The position numbers were made by a program, and so were the translations under genes. This document shows, piece by piece, positions 18,383 through 27,861 of a DNA stretch of 64,000 nt. The notes beneath the pieces are model-generated. The model had not been told where the DNA came from. It made no database searches and saw nothing but the letters and a program-made list of their open reading frames with translations. The stretch comes from Candidatus Methylospira mobilis (lineage in GTDB: Bacteria; Pseudomonadota; Gammaproteobacteria; Methylococcales; Methylococcaceae). The first letter of the stretch is position 1. Each line of letters begins with the position of its first letter. The stretch is taken from the NCBI RefSeq assembly GCF_009498235.1, contig NZ_CP044205.1, positions 243,716 to 307,715 of the forward strand. Reading direction: 5' to 3'.

Positions 18383-18572
18383 ATTGTTTTCTGAATTATG
18401 CCGACAGCCTTTTGGCAGGCTCCAGTTGAAGAATGGGTAAGGAATGATATATGATATTCTATTGGGCGCGATGGCGGGTGTTCAATGTTTTCCCGCCTGC
18501 CAGACCGAAACCAGACTGTAGCGAGGGGGCGCAAATGAACGATATCCCTTTTGGACGGAGCGTTATCATATT
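18383..18572 (+). promoter_or_regulatory. Divergent rfbG/rfbF intergenic promoter region
   Basis: 190-bp spacer between two divergent starts. On the plus strand TTGAAG (18426-18431) and TATGAT (18450-18455) with 18 bp between them resemble a sigma-70 promoter for rfbF and the genes that follow. This is read by eye only. The spacer is otherwise unremarkable. Confidence 0.4.
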
Positions 18573-19343
18573 ATGAAAGCTGTCATTCTGGCGGGCGGGT
18601 TAGGCACACGCATTAGCGAAGAAACAGGGGTTAGACCCAAGCCGATGATCGAAATTGGCGGTAGACCTGTCTTGTGGCATATCATGAAAATCTATTCCTC
18701 GCATGGGGTAAGCGATTTTGTAGTTTGTTGCGGCTATAAAGGCTATGTCATTAAGGAATATTTCTCCAATTACTTTCTGCATATGTCGGACGTGACGTTC
18801 GATATGGTAGAGAATACCATGCAGGTACACCACCGCAAGGCTGAATCATGGCGGGTCACCCTGGTGGATACAGGCGAATCGACGCAGACTGGTGGTCGTC
18901 TAAAGAGGGTTGAACCTTATGTAGGCGATGATGATTTTTGTATGACTTACGGTGATGGCGTTGGCGATATTGACATTGGCGCGACGCTGGAATTCCATAA
19001 AGCGCATGGCCGGTTGGCCACTGTTACGGCAACCCAACCGCCGGGCCGTTTTGGGTCTTTAGATCTGGAAGGGACTTCGGTGCATAGCTTTCTTGAAAAG
19101 CCACATGGCGATGGAGGATGGGTTAACGGTGGTTTTTTTGTGCTTTCGCCAAAAACGCTTGACCTGATCGAGGGGGATGACACAGTATGGGAGCGTGGTC
19201 CCCTGGAAGAATTGGCGCGTAAAAATCAGCTTGAGGCTTATCGTCATCATGGTTTTTGGCAGCCGATGGATACCTTGCGTGATAAGGTTCACCTGGAGGA
19301 ACTTTGGGCGTCCGGCAGGGCTCCGTGGAAGATATGGTCATGA
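18573..19343 (+). CDS. rfbF: Glucose-1-phosphate cytidylyltransferase
   Basis: Makes CDP-glucose from glucose 1-phosphate and CTP and supplies RfbG. The 256-aa nucleotidyltransferase opens with [20 protein letters not shown], and the base-specific and product residues lie in [27 protein letters not shown] and the C-terminal [17 protein letters not shown] and [11 protein letters not shown] segments are as in characterised RfbF proteins. It is the first gene of a plus-strand run that continues to the epimerase at 23.3 kb. Confidence 0.95.
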   Translation: MKAVILAGGLGTRISEETGVRPKPMIEIGGRPVLWHIMKIYSSHGVSDFVVCCGYKGYVIKEYFSNYFLHMSDVTFDMVENTMQVHHRKAESWRVTLVDTGESTQTGGRLKRVEPYVGDDDFCMTYGDGVGDIDIGATLEFHKAHGRLATVTATQPPGRFGSLDLEGTSVHSFLEKPHGDGGWVNGGFFVLSPKTLDLIEGDDTVWERGPLEELARKNQLEAYRHHGFWQPMDTLRDKVHLEELWASGRAPWKIWS

Positions 19344-19417
19344 TAGCTTTATATTTGGCGATATACTGAAAATTGCTGATTACCAGGCCTCATGTAATAT
19401 TGAGATATGTTATTTAA

Positions 19418-20218
19418 ATGAATAAACGTGAAAGCGAGATGCTGGACATTCTGAAAATGTTGCGGCAAGAGTATGGCGCAGTATCTGTAAAGGCTGAATT
19501 CGAGGCTGAAGGTACGCGCACAGACGAGTTATTAAGACTGATTGATCTTGCCCGTCGCGCCGACCTTAAGATAGGTTTGAAAATTGGTGGATGTGAGGCG
19601 GTCAGGGATCTGATAGAGAGTAAACAATTTGGGGTTGAGTATATTATCGCCCCGATGGTTGAAACGCCGTATGCGCTGAAAAAGTTCATAGAAGCAAAAA
19701 ACAAGGTTTATACAAAAGAAAATCAGGAGCACACCGACTTTTTGTTTAACCTGGAAACGATAACCACATTCGGCTCTCTGGATGAACTGGTCAATGTCGC
19801 GAAACTACAGGGGGGAGTCAAAGGAATCGTTTTCGGTCGCGTTGACTTTGCCGGATCCAGCGGATTGGATAGATCGGCCATTGATGCGGACAATATTACC
19901 CAATATATCATTTCAACTGCGGAAGCATGTAAAGCCAGCAACCTGGACCTGGTGGTCGGTGGTGCGGTTTCAATCGATTCCCTGCCGGCGTTGAGAAAGG
20001 TTAAAAACGTACATCTGACACGCTTTGAGACGCGGAAGGTCATTTTTGTCGCAGATGCGCTCGATAACCCGGTTATGGAAAATGGACTCAAGGAAACCGT
20101 TTATTTTGAATTACTGTGGCTGAAAAATAAACGCGACTACTACGGAAGCATGCAGGGAGAAGACTCGGACCGTATCGCAATGCTTGAAACGCGGTGGAGC
20201 AACTTGAGTGCGGCATAA
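19418..20218 (+). CDS. HpcH/HpaI-type aldolase family protein
   Basis: 266-aa TIM-barrel protein resembling class II pyruvate aldolases/citrate lyase beta family. Supporting segments are [11 protein letters not shown] near the start, [32 protein letters not shown] (the PMVET pattern of the HpcH barrel), FNLETITTF and [12 protein letters not shown]. Members bind a divalent metal and make or break C-C bonds with pyruvate or acetyl donors. In this locus it could extend the carbon skeleton of a CDP-sugar (inference). It follows rfbF by 74 nt and precedes an SDR by 33 nt. Confidence 0.75.
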   Translation: MNKRESEMLDILKMLRQEYGAVSVKAEFEAEGTRTDELLRLIDLARRADLKIGLKIGGCEAVRDLIESKQFGVEYIIAPMVETPYALKKFIEAKNKVYTKENQEHTDFLFNLETITTFGSLDELVNVAKLQGGVKGIVFGRVDFAGSSGLDRSAIDADNITQYIISTAEACKASNLDLVVGGAVSIDSLPALRKVKNVHLTRFETRKVIFVADALDNPVMENGLKETVYFELLWLKNKRDYYGSMQGEDSDRIAMLETRWSNLSAA

Positions 20219-20251
20219 GCGGTGCCAAATCCAGTGACAATACATAAGTAG

Positions 20252-20962
20252 ATGCTTGATTTTTCAGTGGCGGTTTTTGGCGCAAGCGGATCGATTGGGC
20301 AGGCCGTCTGTAAATGGCATCGTGCCAAAGGCCATCGGGTGGTAGGTATTAGCCGTGCCGGCGCGCCCACGGATCAAAGATCTGCGGGAGATTGGCTGGA
20401 GTGGGATGGCGGGGAGGATACGGAAGTTTTTTCTATTCTCGAAGGGGGTCGGCTGAATGCTGCCGTATGGGCTCAGGGCGCAAACGGCAGTGATAATATC
20501 TACAGTTTTGATCTGAAAGCACATGAAAAGATGTATGCAGCCAATGTAACCTATGTGCTTCTTAGCCTGCAGGCCTTGCTGCGACGGGACTTGCTTGGTC
20601 CTGCGGCGCGTCTTTGCATCATCAGTTCGATTTGGCAGAATATCGCCAGACAAAACAAGCTGTCCTATTGCGTTAGCAAGTCGGCTTTGCAAGGGCTGGT
20701 TCAGTCTTTGTCGATTGATCTCGGCGCCTCCGGTTACATGGTAAACGCGGTTTTACCCGGTCCGCTGGATACGCCCATGACTCGCGCGAACTTAAGCGCT
20801 GAGCAATTGCAACATCTCGAGAAGTCGACTCCACTGCTCTCGCTTCCCTGTCTGGACGATGTGTGCAATCTGGTCGGCTTTTTGTGTTCCGGAGATAATA
20901 CCGGGATTACCGGGCAATTCATTGCAGCAGACCGAGGGTTTTCTTATGCGCGATTCGTTTGA
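20252..20962 (+). CDS. SDR family oxidoreductase
   Basis: 236-aa NAD(P)-dependent short-chain dehydrogenase with GASGSIG (residues 10-16) and the catalytic Tyr-x3-Lys in LSYCVSKSALQGL. The C-terminus ITGQFIAADRGFSYARFV is a normal SDR end. The gene overlaps the start of the cyclase-like gene by 17 nt, implying coupling. Probable role: reduction or oxidation of a keto intermediate in the unusual-sugar pathway encoded around it. Confidence 0.85.
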   Translation: MLDFSVAVFGASGSIGQAVCKWHRAKGHRVVGISRAGAPTDQRSAGDWLEWDGGEDTEVFSILEGGRLNAAVWAQGANGSDNIYSFDLKAHEKMYAANVTYVLLSLQALLRRDLLGPAARLCIISSIWQNIARQNKLSYCVSKSALQGLVQSLSIDLGASGYMVNAVLPGPLDTPMTRANLSAEQLQHLEKSTPLLSLPCLDDVCNLVGFLCSGDNTGITGQFIAADRGFSYARFV

Positions 20963-22097
20963 GGTTTCCTCCTCTTCGGGAAACTATGCCATAGTTTCAG
21001 GCGCAGGTTTGCTGGCTGATATTGTCGAGAAAAATCCGGATGCCGTTTTTATTGTCGATGGAAAGCTGGTTCGTCATATACCGTCGCATATATCCAGAGT
21101 AGTCGTTATCGAAGCCGTTGAGGCTAATAAATCTCTGGAAGCCATGTCGAACATAATTTTGCAGCTTAGAAATTATGGGGTTAACCGCGACAGTCATTTG
21201 GTTGCAGTCGGCGGCGGCGTTATTCAGGATATTGCTACCTTTGCTGCGTCGATCTACATGCGAGGGATCACCTGGACCTATATGCCAACAACGCTGCTGG
21301 GTATGGCTGATTCCTGTATAGGCGGCAAATCATCGATAAATGTTCTGGGATATAAAAATCTGGTTGGAAACTTCTACCCGCCTGAGCAGGTATTGATCGA
21401 CCTGGATTTCGTTGGGAGTCTTGATGAAGAGCAAATTGTTGGCGGTTTGTATGAGGCCGTCAAGATTTGCTATGCGCGCGGTTACAAGGCATTCCAGGAG
21501 TATCTTTCCGATGCGCCTGCGCTGCCCATCTCCTCGTTTGGCGCGCAACGTGTGGTTATGCGTGCATTACGTGCCAAAAAATGGTTTATAGAAAACGATG
21601 AGTTCGATCAGAAGGAACGGTTGCTGCTCAATTTCGGGCATACTTTTGGGCATGCGCTGGAAGCGGGTACCGGGTTTGGCGTGAGTCACGGTATAGCGGT
21701 CGGTATTGGAATGTTAATCGCTATAGAATACGCCGATCGGCGCTTGTGGCTATCTCCGCAGGGGGTGGACGCCACCCGCCAGTTAACTAACTACGTTCGA
21801 ACCTTGCTTGGTGAAGGCGAAAATTGCGCTGTTAACGGCCCTGAACAGATTGATCTGGTGCTGGTGCTGGAAAAGTTCAACAATGACAAGAAACATCGCT
21901 CCGATAGCTATCGCATGGTTGTACCTCGTGGCGACGGTGCATTGGAACTGGTATCCGAACCGCGCACCGAAGCAGTGCGGATGGATATAACTGCTGTATA
22001 CCGGAACGTGCTGAAGAGCATAGGCTGGGATGTTCGTTACCAGGCATATCGCGAAGCGAATACCAATCCTCCTCTCCCGCCGGGAGAGGCTGGGTGA
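20946..22097 (+). CDS. 3-dehydroquinate-synthase-like sugar cyclase
   Basis: 383-aa member of the dehydroquinate synthase/sugar-phosphate cyclase family. The NAD site reads VGGGVIQDIATFAASIYMRG (GGGVIQD at residues 89-95). Substrate and zinc residues seen are K128 in GGKSS, E170 in GLYEAVK and the pair H232/H236 in FGHTFGHALEAG. Such enzymes close carbocycles from phosphorylated sugars. AroB itself is unlikely given the sugar-cluster context. ATG 20946 is preferred because the longer frame (from 20859) overlaps the SDR body. Oddity: the last ~9 residues (NPPLPPGEAG) are encoded by the dispersed repeat at 22072, so the native C-terminus has been replaced. Confidence 0.82.
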   Translation: MRDSFEVSSSSGNYAIVSGAGLLADIVEKNPDAVFIVDGKLVRHIPSHISRVVVIEAVEANKSLEAMSNIILQLRNYGVNRDSHLVAVGGGVIQDIATFAASIYMRGITWTYMPTTLLGMADSCIGGKSSINVLGYKNLVGNFYPPEQVLIDLDFVGSLDEEQIVGGLYEAVKICYARGYKAFQEYLSDAPALPISSFGAQRVVMRALRAKKWFIENDEFDQKERLLLNFGHTFGHALEAGTGFGVSHGIAVGIGMLIAIEYADRRLWLSPQGVDATRQLTNYVRTLLGEGENCAVNGPEQIDLVLVLEKFNNDKKHRSDSYRMVVPRGDGALELVSEPRTEAVRMDITAVYRNVLKSIGWDVRYQAYREANTNPPLPPGEAG

Positions 22098-22167
22098 GGG
22101 AAACCGGGCGTGGGCGCATGCGTTTGCAAGATACGGGGCGGCGCTTGCGCCATGACCGGTTAGGCTG
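22072..22167 (-). repeat. Dispersed intergenic repeat, family B, fused to the end of the cyclase gene
   Basis: Reverse-strand copy of the block at 9249-9346: CTCTCCCGCCGGGAGAGG, then GAGGGAAACCGGGCGTGGG, then GCGCTTGCGCCATGACCGGT. The stop codon of the cyclase gene lies inside it at 22095-22097. Confidence 0.65.
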
Positions 22168-22231
22168 AACCCGGTAAGTCAACCAAGCCAATGCGGAATG
22201 AGGCTGTGTCGAAGCGCGTAGGATTTATCTG

Positions 22232-23275
22232 ATGTCGAAATGGTCGCTGGAACAAGATCTGGATGCGGTTTTCGATGCATGCGGCAGCATATGGCCGTCA
22301 TTGCACGGCGCAAAACTGTTTATTACCGGAGGGACTGGTTTTATCGGTTGCTGGCTGCTGGAGAGTCTTCGCCATGCGGACCAACGCCATGGTTTGGATG
22401 CGCAGGTCACCGTCCTGACGCGGAATCCTCAGGCTTTTAAGGATAAAGCGCCACATTTGGCCAATTACCCCATGTTCGACTTTATCGCAGGCGATGTGTG
22501 TAGTTTCATTACGCCGGCCGGCGAATATACCCATCTCATTCATGCCGCTACCGACGCCAGTGCCGATCTCAACGAAAATGATCCCCGGCGCATGTTCGAT
22601 ACCGTAATCCAGGGTACCCGCAGATCCCTGGATTTTGCAGTGGAAAAATCGGTGGATCGCGTGCTTTTTCTGAGTTCCGGGGCTGTTTACGGTCAGCAGC
22701 CGTGGGAAATGGAGCGGGTTGCGGAAGAATGGAACGGTTCACTGTGTTGCACCGAGCCTCGCAGCGCTTATGCCGAGGGTAAGCGGGCAGCTGAGATGCT
22801 TTGCTCCATATACGCAAAACAGTTCGGCGCCAGGATAGCCATTGCCCGCATTTTTGCCCTGCTTGGTCCCTATTTATCCCTGGATATACATTTTGCCGCA
22901 GGAAACTTTATTCGCGATGCGATGCAGGGGAAACCCGTTATTGTAAATAGCAGCGGGTTGGCGTGCCGCTCTTATCTCTATGCGTCCGATCTGGTTGTCT
23001 GGCTTTTGCACATGCTGGTGCGGGCGGAGTCCGGAAAACCGTATAACGTTGGATCCGATGAGTCCGTTGCGCTTAAAGATCTGGCGCAAAGAGTGGCCTC
23101 TACGCTGGGAAATGGCGAATACGAGGTTCGGGGCGCCGTTGATACCGGATGGAACCCGGGCCGTTATGTGCCGGATACCAGTCAAATCGGCCGCGATTTA
23201 GGGCTGCACAGAACTGTCTCGCTGGATGATGCGATACTTAGAACCGCGCTTTGGCATGGTTGGAATGGGAAGTGA
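22232..23275 (+). CDS. NAD-dependent epimerase/dehydratase
   Basis: 347-aa extended SDR with the NAD motif FITGGTGFIG (about residues 30-39) and the active-site Tyr-x3-Lys in SAYAEGKRAAEM. The rest follows nucleotide-sugar epimerases (HLIHAATDAS, FLSSGAVYGQQ, RSYLYASDLVVWLL, YNVGSDESVALKDLA). AGGA precedes the ATG. A diverged, broken copy of the same gene type lies at 27.3-27.9 kb. A short frame beginning MKLSELFVEK follows 5 nt after the stop, echoing the start of the ThDP gene that follows the broken copy. Confidence 0.88.
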   Translation: MSKWSLEQDLDAVFDACGSIWPSLHGAKLFITGGTGFIGCWLLESLRHADQRHGLDAQVTVLTRNPQAFKDKAPHLANYPMFDFIAGDVCSFITPAGEYTHLIHAATDASADLNENDPRRMFDTVIQGTRRSLDFAVEKSVDRVLFLSSGAVYGQQPWEMERVAEEWNGSLCCTEPRSAYAEGKRAAEMLCSIYAKQFGARIAIARIFALLGPYLSLDIHFAAGNFIRDAMQGKPVIVNSSGLACRSYLYASDLVVWLLHMLVRAESGKPYNVGSDESVALKDLAQRVASTLGNGEYEVRGAVDTGWNPGRYVPDTSQIGRDLGLHRTVSLDDAILRTALWHGWNGK

Positions 23276-23280
23276 CGAAA

Positions 23281-23352
23281 ATGAAGTTATCTGAATTATT
23301 TGTCGAAAAAACGGGTGAGAACAGCATCGTCATCAGCAATTCCCAATTCTAG
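23281..23352 (+). pseudogene. Possible 5' stump of a ThDP-enzyme gene
   Basis: Short frame MKLSELFVEK... beginning 5 nt after the epimerase, ended by a TAG at about 23350. The intact ThDP gene at 27862 begins MKLSDYVAQK and also directly follows an epimerase (decayed) reading frame. The stump is too short to be sure; the rest would have been removed by the IS fragments that follow. Confidence 0.3.
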
Positions 23353-23734
23353 ACTTATATATATAAAAGCAATAGCTTAAAGAAGCAACTTTTTGCGGGC
23401 AAACGCGGAAGTTCAATAGCGTGGCGGCGTCGGGTACGCGTTCATGCGTGAGGTCTATACCGACAAAGCGGCAGAGTATCGGCATGTCATAAAGCGCGTC
23501 TTCCGTTCCTTCGTCTGAAAAGCCGTACCGTTGCTGGATGAAATACAGCCGCAGCATCCTTTCGATCCCGATAGGCGGGCGGTCTCGCCCGGAAGCAGGA
23601 TACACCGGCTGAATGGTCTCAATCAGCTCAGACCAGGGAACTACCTGATCCATCGCGTTCAAAAAAGTCTCGCGCCGCGTGATGCGGGATTTCTGCTGGA
23701 AAAGCACGTCAAGGAAAGTGGTCTGTTTCATCAT
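23345..23734 (-). mobile_element. IS5-family transposase, N-terminal fragment
   Basis: The minus-strand frame starts MMKQTTFLDVLFQQKSRITR and continues VVPWSELIETIQPVYP, GRDRPPIGIERMLRLYFIQQ, EDALYDMPILCRFVGIDL and DAATLLNFR, the N-terminal third of an IS5 transposase. The similarity ends at about residue 112 and the DDE catalytic part is missing, so it cannot be active. An AT-rich stretch (23755-23810) lies beyond its start. Confidence 0.85.
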
Positions 23735-23884
23735 GCGCCGGGTACCGTTACAGTATAATATATTGATTATTATATCATGATTAAATATTATCCATAATAT
23801 ATAAATGGAAATAGGCAGCGATTAAATCAGTGTTTCCTTAATTGAAAGTTAGGTTTTGGGTTTGTATATCCGAAACCAGCGGAA

Positions 23885-24692
23885 ATGAGCTTAATAGAAC
23901 ACTTTGCGACACTTGAAGACCCGCGAATCGAACGTAAAAAACTCCTTGGCCTAATCGATCTGATAGTACTGAGTGTATGCGCGATCAGCAGCGGCGCAGA
24001 GTGGTGGCAAGGGATTGTGTAGACTTTGGGCATGAAAAGCTGGAATGGCTCCGCCGTTTTGTTCCGTTGAAAAGTGGGGTGCCGTCGCGAGACTGTATCG
24101 CCTATGTGTTTTCTGGAATCCCCACTGAAGATTTCCGGTCTTGTTTTATGGTGTGAGTTGAAGGCGTTAGAGAGAAAAGCGGAGGAGAAGTGATAGTGGT
24201 AGATGGCAAGACTTCGCGAGGATCGAAGGACCGCAAACAGGGGAAATCGCCCTTGCATCTGGTCAGTTCGTGGGCTTGCGCCAATCGAATGGTGCTTGGG
24301 TACGAGGCCACTACCGGGAAGTTGAACGAAATCACCGCCATTCCCAAATTGCTGGAACTACTGAAATTGAAAGGCTGCATCGTCACGATAGATGCCATGG
24401 GCTGTCAAACAGCGATTGCCAGGCAAATAATTGAACAGAAAGGTGAATATGTGTTGGGTCCCAAAGAGAACCAGCCTTTGTTGTACGAAGCGGTGGATGA
24501 TTATTTCACGATTGCGCGAAACGATGGCTTCAAAAACATCAAGTATGGCTATGCCGAGGAAATAGACAAAGGGCATGGGCGAATGGAGATTCGTCGCCAC
24601 TGGATTTGCGAAAACCTCAGCACCTTGCCACACCCTGAGCGCTGGGAAGGATTGCGTAACATTGGCATGGTAGAGCGGGAGTGGGAGAGGCC
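23885..24692 (+). mobile_element. ISAs1-family transposase pseudogene
   Basis: The frame starts MSLIEHFATLEDPRIERKK, then LIVLSVCAISSGAEWWQ. A frameshift near 24010 moves to DFGHEKLEWLRRFVPLK and SGVPSRDC. An in-frame TGA follows at 24154. The frame then continues VVDGKTSRGSKDRKQGKSP, LHLVSSWACANRMVLG, NEITAIPKLLELLKLKGC and VTIDAMGCQTAIA. These are all hallmarks of ISAs1 (H-repeat) transposases. The C-terminus is cut after GMVERE at the junction with the next IS fragment. Confidence 0.85.
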
Positions 24693-24695
24693 CGC

Positions 24696-25187
24696 ATGAA
24701 ACAGGGGCGCAACGCCTCGACAAGCTTTTTGATCGTCGATGCGCAGAGCGTCAGGAACACGGATAGCGCGCGGCATAAAGGCTACGGCGCGGGCAAAAAA
24801 GTTTCAGGCATCAAGCGGCATAGTGCCGTGGACACGCAGGATCTGCCGCATGCGATTGCGGTCAGCACGGCGGAAGTAACCGATCGCCAGGGAGCGCTGG
24901 CGGCCTTCGATCGATGTTTCTCGAATCTTCAGCAGGTGCGTAGCGTATTGGTGGATGGCGGTTACAGCGGACAACCGTTTGCCCGGGCGGTTAAAGAGAA
25001 ACCGGGGGCAGCCAGGCGTAACGAGCTACATACCTTTGCGGTGATACCTCAACGCCGGATGGTTGAACGTTCATTCGCCTGGTTGGAAAAATGCCGGGGT
25101 TTATGGAAAAACTGCGAGCGCGAGTTCAATACCGGCTTGCAGTTTATCCATTTGGCCTTTCTGGCGTTATTACTGAAAAGATTATGA
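24696..25187 (+). mobile_element. IS5-family (IS427-like) transposase, C-terminal fragment
   Basis: About 163 aa of the catalytic half of a DDE transposase: LIVDAQSVRNTD, GYGAGKKVSGIKRHSAVDTQ, LVDGGYSGQPFA and VIPQRRMVERSFAWLEKCR, ending FLALLLKRL. The N-terminal half is absent and the fragment is joined directly to the ISAs1 remnant. The run TTATGAACAGCTTCTAAGG just after the stop looks like an IS end. Confidence 0.85.
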
Positions 25188-25199
25188 ACAGCTTCTAAG

Positions 25200-25363
25200 G
25201 AGAAAGTAGATCAGCGCCGGACGTTCCGGCATCCAGACGCCTCACCCAGTAGTTGAAGGTAGCCGGCTTTGGATCATTTCGACGGCTATTTTCGACCTGA
25301 TTCAAGCCGCTGGCGCGCCACTACTCGATATGACGTATCTGCTCTGCTCGCTTGTTATCCATG
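25200..25363 (-). mobile_element. IS66-type accessory gene (tnpA-like) remnant
   Basis: Reading the minus strand from an ATG at 25363 gives MDNKRAEQIRHIE, a stop, then WRASGLNQVENSRRN and KPATFNYWVRRLDAG. The pattern 'hI..W..SGL.Q......g....TF.YW.rRL' is that of IS66-family TnpA-like accessory proteins. It is broken by a stop and truncated, and no TnpB or TnpC is present. Confidence 0.55.
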
Positions 25364-25535
25364 CTTCGACTCCCCAGAGAAAGATTAAAGAATGAAGGAT
25401 GCGGTATTTTTATGTGGACGGGACGGCTGGACGTTTACCTATGAGCGGCCCTTTGACAAGCTCAGGACGAACGGGTATATAGTCAAGCTGGGAAGTTCTT
25501 TCAGCCGTATTCTAATAACTTAATGGGGTAAAGCT

Positions 25536-27227
25536 ATGACAGACTCGACATTAGCAGGCACTTCTTTCGCTACAGTTAAGACTTTCGGTGCGGTTGGCGA
25601 CGGCATTACTGACGACACATCTGCAATTGGTAGCGCGATTATAGGTTCGCCGGGCGGCGTCATATTTGCGCCGGGGACGTATCTGGTGTCCAGTAATTTG
25701 ACTTTCAATCAGGGGGTGGGATTTCTCCCAAGTGCCAGCATCAAAGTTAGTTCCGGCGTCGTCATTACTTTCAACGGAGCAATCAACGCAGGAGTACAGC
25801 AGATATTCCAATTGCTTGGGACTGCCCGGATCGTAGCCGCATCTGGGTACAATAGCATTGGATACGCGGAATGGTTCGGTGCAGTTACCAGTACGGGTAT
25901 GGATTGTCTGGCGGCGATTACTGCATGCTATACCACTTTTCCGCTTACTCAATTGCAGGCTGGTGGATATACATTAAGCGGAACTCTTCAATTGAATGTG
26001 AGTGGTCATAAATTGGCCGGTTATGGTCGCGACTGGAGTACAGGGGCAGGTAGCGGTACGATACTTGTAGCTAGTCACAATGGCGATGTGGTATTACTTG
26101 GCACAAATACATTCCCTGGATCAATTAACAATATGACGCAGGATTTGAGTATCCGAGACTTGGAAGTCGCAAGAGCGTTACAGCCGGTCATCGCTTCGGG
26201 GTGTGCGGGTATTCGATCTTCCTATAACTTATACGCAACGATCGACAACGTTCGCTCGGCGGAATCCATGATCGGATTCATATTCGTAGGTACAGTATCT
26301 AACCGTGTTGATAGATGCTATGCCTCTCGCACTGTGGCGGGCAGTGGTTTGGGCACTGACTCATGGAAGGGGTTCTATGTTGACGGCACCTCATCCCTTG
26401 GTGCTGCAGGCGGCAACGCTTCGATTTATTTGACCAACAATTCTGTCGGTATAGGCGCACTCACCCCTGGGCAAATGAATCCCGGTTTTCAAGGCCTAGT
26501 GCTGGATAATCAGTTTTCGGACACCTATGTTGACCGTTTTGAATCCGCAGGCGTCCCTGTCGGCGTCGCGATTTATGGCGACAGCGGATCAACCGGCTCA
26601 TCATTTACGAATAATGATTGTTTCCTTGACCACCTGATTATCGATCAGTTTCTATACCAAGGCGTGTACATAACGGGAATGGCGTATAATGGGTCGATAA
26701 CACTGAGTAACAGTTACTTCGCTCCGGTGAATGCGACGGGTCCCAACGCCTGCGTACAGATAGAAAGCAATTATGGGTCTGTCGGGATAGATGGGTGTCA
26801 GTATGTACTGGATAATTCTAGTGGCTGTATCGGGCTGTACGTGCATAACTCTACCAATGTTACCAGCGGTTCACGCAATGTGATTCTTGAGCCGTCTGCA
26901 TATGGTATCTACTTGAATGGGGTATCTGATAGCCGTTTTTCAGATCGTATCAAATCTATCGGAAACAATGCTGTTGCCGGGGTGTGGATCACTGGCACCT
27001 CTACTCGATGCAAATTTGACTGCTCCATGAATGGGGTAGCTGGTAAAATCGGCGTAGGGTATGAGACTAATGATACCGGATCATTTAATGAATTCAATTG
27101 TTCAGGCATAAATCCGTATGTACTGACCGGAAGCTCTTCAGCTAATAAGCTCATCCTCAACGGCACTCAGATTACATCCGTAGGACCGACATTGTATGGT
27201 AATGTCGCGTCAGGTGTCATGAACTAG
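25536..27227 (+). CDS. Phage-tailspike-like right-handed beta-helix protein (pectate-lyase_3 type)
   Basis: 563-aa protein opening with VKTFGAVGDGITDDTSAI (about residues 14-31), the pectate_lyase_3 signature typical of phage tailspikes and capsule depolymerases. GGVIFAPGTYLVSSNLTF and the tailspike-associated YAEWFGAV segment follow. The rest is Gly/Asn/Ser-rich parallel beta-helix repeats with short turns (ITLSNSYF, IYLNGVSDSRFSD). There is no signal peptide or anchor. GGGG lies a few bases before the ATG. It sits between IS remnants and a broken epimerase inside a polysaccharide locus, so a phage or horizontally acquired origin is likely. It could be a depolymerase or lyase acting on surface glycan; enzymatic residues cannot be assigned by eye. 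Confidence 0.75.
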   Translation: MTDSTLAGTSFATVKTFGAVGDGITDDTSAIGSAIIGSPGGVIFAPGTYLVSSNLTFNQGVGFLPSASIKVSSGVVITFNGAINAGVQQIFQLLGTARIVAASGYNSIGYAEWFGAVTSTGMDCLAAITACYTTFPLTQLQAGGYTLSGTLQLNVSGHKLAGYGRDWSTGAGSGTILVASHNGDVVLLGTNTFPGSINNMTQDLSIRDLEVARALQPVIASGCAGIRSSYNLYATIDNVRSAESMIGFIFVGTVSNRVDRCYASRTVAGSGLGTDSWKGFYVDGTSSLGAAGGNASIYLTNNSVGIGALTPGQMNPGFQGLVLDNQFSDTYVDRFESAGVPVGVAIYGDSGSTGSSFTNNDCFLDHLIIDQFLYQGVYITGMAYNGSITLSNSYFAPVNATGPNACVQIESNYGSVGIDGCQYVLDNSSGCIGLYVHNSTNVTSGSRNVILEPSAYGIYLNGVSDSRFSDRIKSIGNNAVAGVWITGTSTRCKFDCSMNGVAGKIGVGYETNDTGSFNEFNCSGINPYVLTGSSSANKLILNGTQITSVGPTLYGNVASGVMN

Positions 27228-27298
27228 CCAATATCTGCAGACAGGGTGCGCGCTATCTTTTTGAGACGGAGTTATCCCCATTACACATTACAGGTTTT

Positions 27299-27861
27299 GT
27301 GCGGCAAAGTGTGGTTGTTATTGCGTGGTGCGATATAGTTTTTTACCAGAGGAGCGTGGGCAGGAAAGTTACATCTGTTGACCTGCCACTTGGCCTTGGT
27401 ATACAGGTTGTCGTTTTGGAGCGAAATCCTCGGGGTTTCGTTGTAAAGACGTGCGGTTCGGTTGGTTGTCCCAGATTTTGTTTTATCAGGGGTGATGTTA
27501 GTAACTTCGATATACCATCGGATGAGTTTGCACTTCTCGTCCATGATTCAACTGATGCTCGCGAGAAGCTCAACGAAAAAGATCTACGGTGAATGTTTGA
27601 TACCGTAATTCAGGCAACCCGCAGATCGCAGGATTTCGCGGTGGAAAAAGTGTGGGCGGGGGCCTTTCCAAATGAGATGCCTATGTATTGAGAAATGGCG
27701 AATACGAGGTTCAGGCACCTCTGGCACTGAATGAAACCCTGATCGTTAATGTGCCGGATATATCTCGAACCGGTCGTAACTTAGGACAATGCAGAACTGT
27801 CTCGCTGGACGAGGCAATACGTATAACCGCGATCAGCATGGTTGGAATGGGAATTGAGAAA
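27299..27861 (+). pseudogene. Decayed NAD-epimerase paralogue
   Basis: Three pieces match the intact epimerase at 22232. First, GIQVVVLERNPRGF and FIRGDVSNFDIPSDEFALLV match AQVTVLTRNPQAF and FIAGDVCSFITPAGEYTHLI, ending at a TGA (27590-27592). Second, MFDTVIQATRRSQDFAVEK matches MFDTVIQGTRRSLDFAVEK. Third, after a deletion of some 150 codons, NGEYEVQAP ... CRTVSLDEAI matches NGEYEVRGA ... HRTVSLDDAI. Nucleotide identity is high in places (for example AGAACTGTCTCGCTGGA). The remnant runs straight into the ThDP gene. Confidence 0.85.

Noticed and set aside
23281..25187. An intact transposon carrying the tailspike gene
   Set aside because: All four IS pieces are truncated, in mixed orientation and of different families; no common ends bound the tailspike gene.
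27688..27861. N-terminal extension of the ThDP enzyme
   Set aside because: These codons match the C-terminus of the epimerase, so they are pseudogene sequence fused by chance of frame.
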